Positions 5,750 through 6,327 of a stretch of 6,327 nucleotides of DNA are shown one piece after another; position 1 is the first letter of the stretch; each line of letters opens with the position of its first letter. The DNA comes from Bacteroidales bacterium (GTDB lineage: Bacteria; Bacteroidota; Bacteroidia; Bacteroidales; DTU049). Where the stretch lies: the NCBI GenBank assembly GCA_018432645.1, contig JAHDSP010000343.1, positions 1 through 6,327 on the forward strand. Direction: 5' to 3'. The position numbers and the translations under genes were made by a program. The notes under the pieces are model-generated. The model ran no database searches, had not been told where the DNA came from, and saw nothing but the letters and a program-made list of their open reading frames with translations.

Positions 5750-6327
5750 GTTATTCATACATTTGGTTAACTATCTCCCTGTACTTGTCCCACGCCCATC
5801 TGTCGTGCGATGACAAGTTAAGCAGTCTTCCAATGTCAGGTTCTATCAACTCTTTTAAATACTTATTTATTATTACGAACCACATTAGGTAACTCTGTAA
5901 GTACTTCGTAGCCACACCGTGAAATCTACTCAACCAAGTTTTAAAATCACTTATTTTGCTCTCTACTATCTTTACACTATACATCCCTCGTTTAATTTGT
6001 TTTTTGTTAACTATTACCTTTTTACTTTGCAAACTTTTAACTCCTTTTCTGAACTCTTTCTTTGGCTTTACACATATCAGATTATTCTTTGATATTCTAT
6101 TCTTGAGCTCTTCTCTCAATTGTTCATTTTTTACTTTTTTCTCTCCTACTTGTTTAAAAAGTAAATTACCTTCTCTGTCTGTTACGACTAATACCGCTAC
6201 TTTGGGATGTTTTTTCTTTTTAGCTCTCAGATATTCTTCTTTACTTTTAAATTTCCTGCCTTTTTCTGAATAGTTCATTAGCAGTTCATCTGCTTCTACA
6301 ATACCAGAGAAGCTTATACCACCTTCT
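5736..6327 (-). mobile_element. Partial IS1595-type insertion sequence
   Basis: The element is defined by its transposase and runs off the right edge. The inner boundary given here is the start of the ATACT/AGTAT repeat and is only a suggestion, because the other terminal repeat and the target duplication lie outside the window. The short distance between transposase stop and PKD-like frame means the end of the element must lie within or near 5700-5750 if that frame is host sequence. Confidence 0.55.
5751..6327 (-). CDS. IS1595-family transposase, C-terminal part (partial)
   Basis: The frame is open from the right edge to a stop at 5751-5753, 191 complete codons. An ATG at 6276-6278 is internal: the 16 codons before it read EGGISFSGIVEADELL, where VEADE is the first catalytic block of IS1595 transposases (Asp at 6288-6290). 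Next come VLVVTDREGN and, near the end, RFHGVATKYLQSYLMWF, the hallmark C-terminal block of the ISPna2-like group. The N-terminal zinc ribbon and helix-turn-helix would lie beyond the window. Where relatives have CSDG with the second catalytic Asp, this protein reads CVKP (Lys at 6066-6068). Where they have Asn in NVNxY it has Glu (5961-5963), while the later Lys (FKTW) is kept. The frame is otherwise intact, so it is either a recently inactivated copy or a divergent subgroup. Confidence 0.85.
   Translation of the reverse strand, partial: EGGISFSGIVEADELLMNYSEKGRKFKSKEEYLRAKKKKHPKVAVLVVTDREGNLLFKQVGEKKVKNEQLREELKNRISKNNLICVKPKKEFRKGVKSLQSKKVIVNKKQIKRGMYSVKIVESKISDFKTWLSRFHGVATKYLQSYLMWFVIINKYLKELIEPDIGRLLNLSSHDRWAWDKYREIVNQMYE

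Noticed and set aside
5956..6273. A 105-codon hydrophobic plus-strand frame opposite the transposase
   Set aside because: Its Phe/Leu/Ser-rich composition is the expected antisense of the Lys/Glu-rich transposase; the transposase frame has family motifs.

Overview
The window looks like a piece of an AT-rich Bacteroidota chromosome, probably from a host-associated or symbiotic lineage. The evidence is the Bacteroidota-style PdxJ (HPRPDERHI motif), the split transketolase, a pdxJ/alpha-beta hydrolase pair of the kind I recall from this phylum, a PKD-like surface-protein fragment, an absence of Shine-Dalgarno sites, and promoter-like elements resembling the Bacteroidota TTTG-N19-TAnnTTTG consensus. 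An Amoebophilaceae-type symbiont (Cardinium/Amoebophilus relatives) is a guess from base composition and the transposase, not something shown here.

Layout. Positions 1-68 hold the first 22 codons of an unrecognised gene leaving the window on the minus strand. Positions 69-410 are a non-coding, very AT-rich divergent spacer with a terminator-like hairpin, a short palindrome and a faint minus-strand coding remnant. Positions 411-3747 carry three plus-strand central-carbon genes: the N-terminal half of transketolase, deoC and ATP-dependent pckA. The last two overlap by 4 bp. pckA meets a minus-strand unit tail to tail with only 2 bp between the stop codons. That unit is pdxJ followed by an alpha/beta hydrolase (5313 down to 3750). 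Positions 5424-5726 hold a small minus-strand reading frame with a recognisable piece of a PKD-like domain, probably a gene remnant. Positions 5751-6327 hold the C-terminal part of an IS1595-type transposase, cut by the window edge.

How the genes relate. DeoC splits deoxyribose-5-phosphate into glyceraldehyde-3-phosphate and acetaldehyde. Transketolase connects pentose phosphates with glyceraldehyde-3-phosphate and fructose-6-phosphate. PckA links oxaloacetate and phosphoenolpyruvate. Together they would let nucleoside-derived sugars and C4 acids enter the triose/PEP pool, which fits scavenging from a host, although that reading is inference. PdxJ makes pyridoxine 5'-phosphate (vitamin B6).

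I found no convincing new defence or regulatory system. The parts most worth a second look are the transketolase half without its partner, the transposase that appears to lack its second catalytic aspartate, and the broken PKD-like gene beside it. I saw no tRNA, rRNA or CRISPR array.
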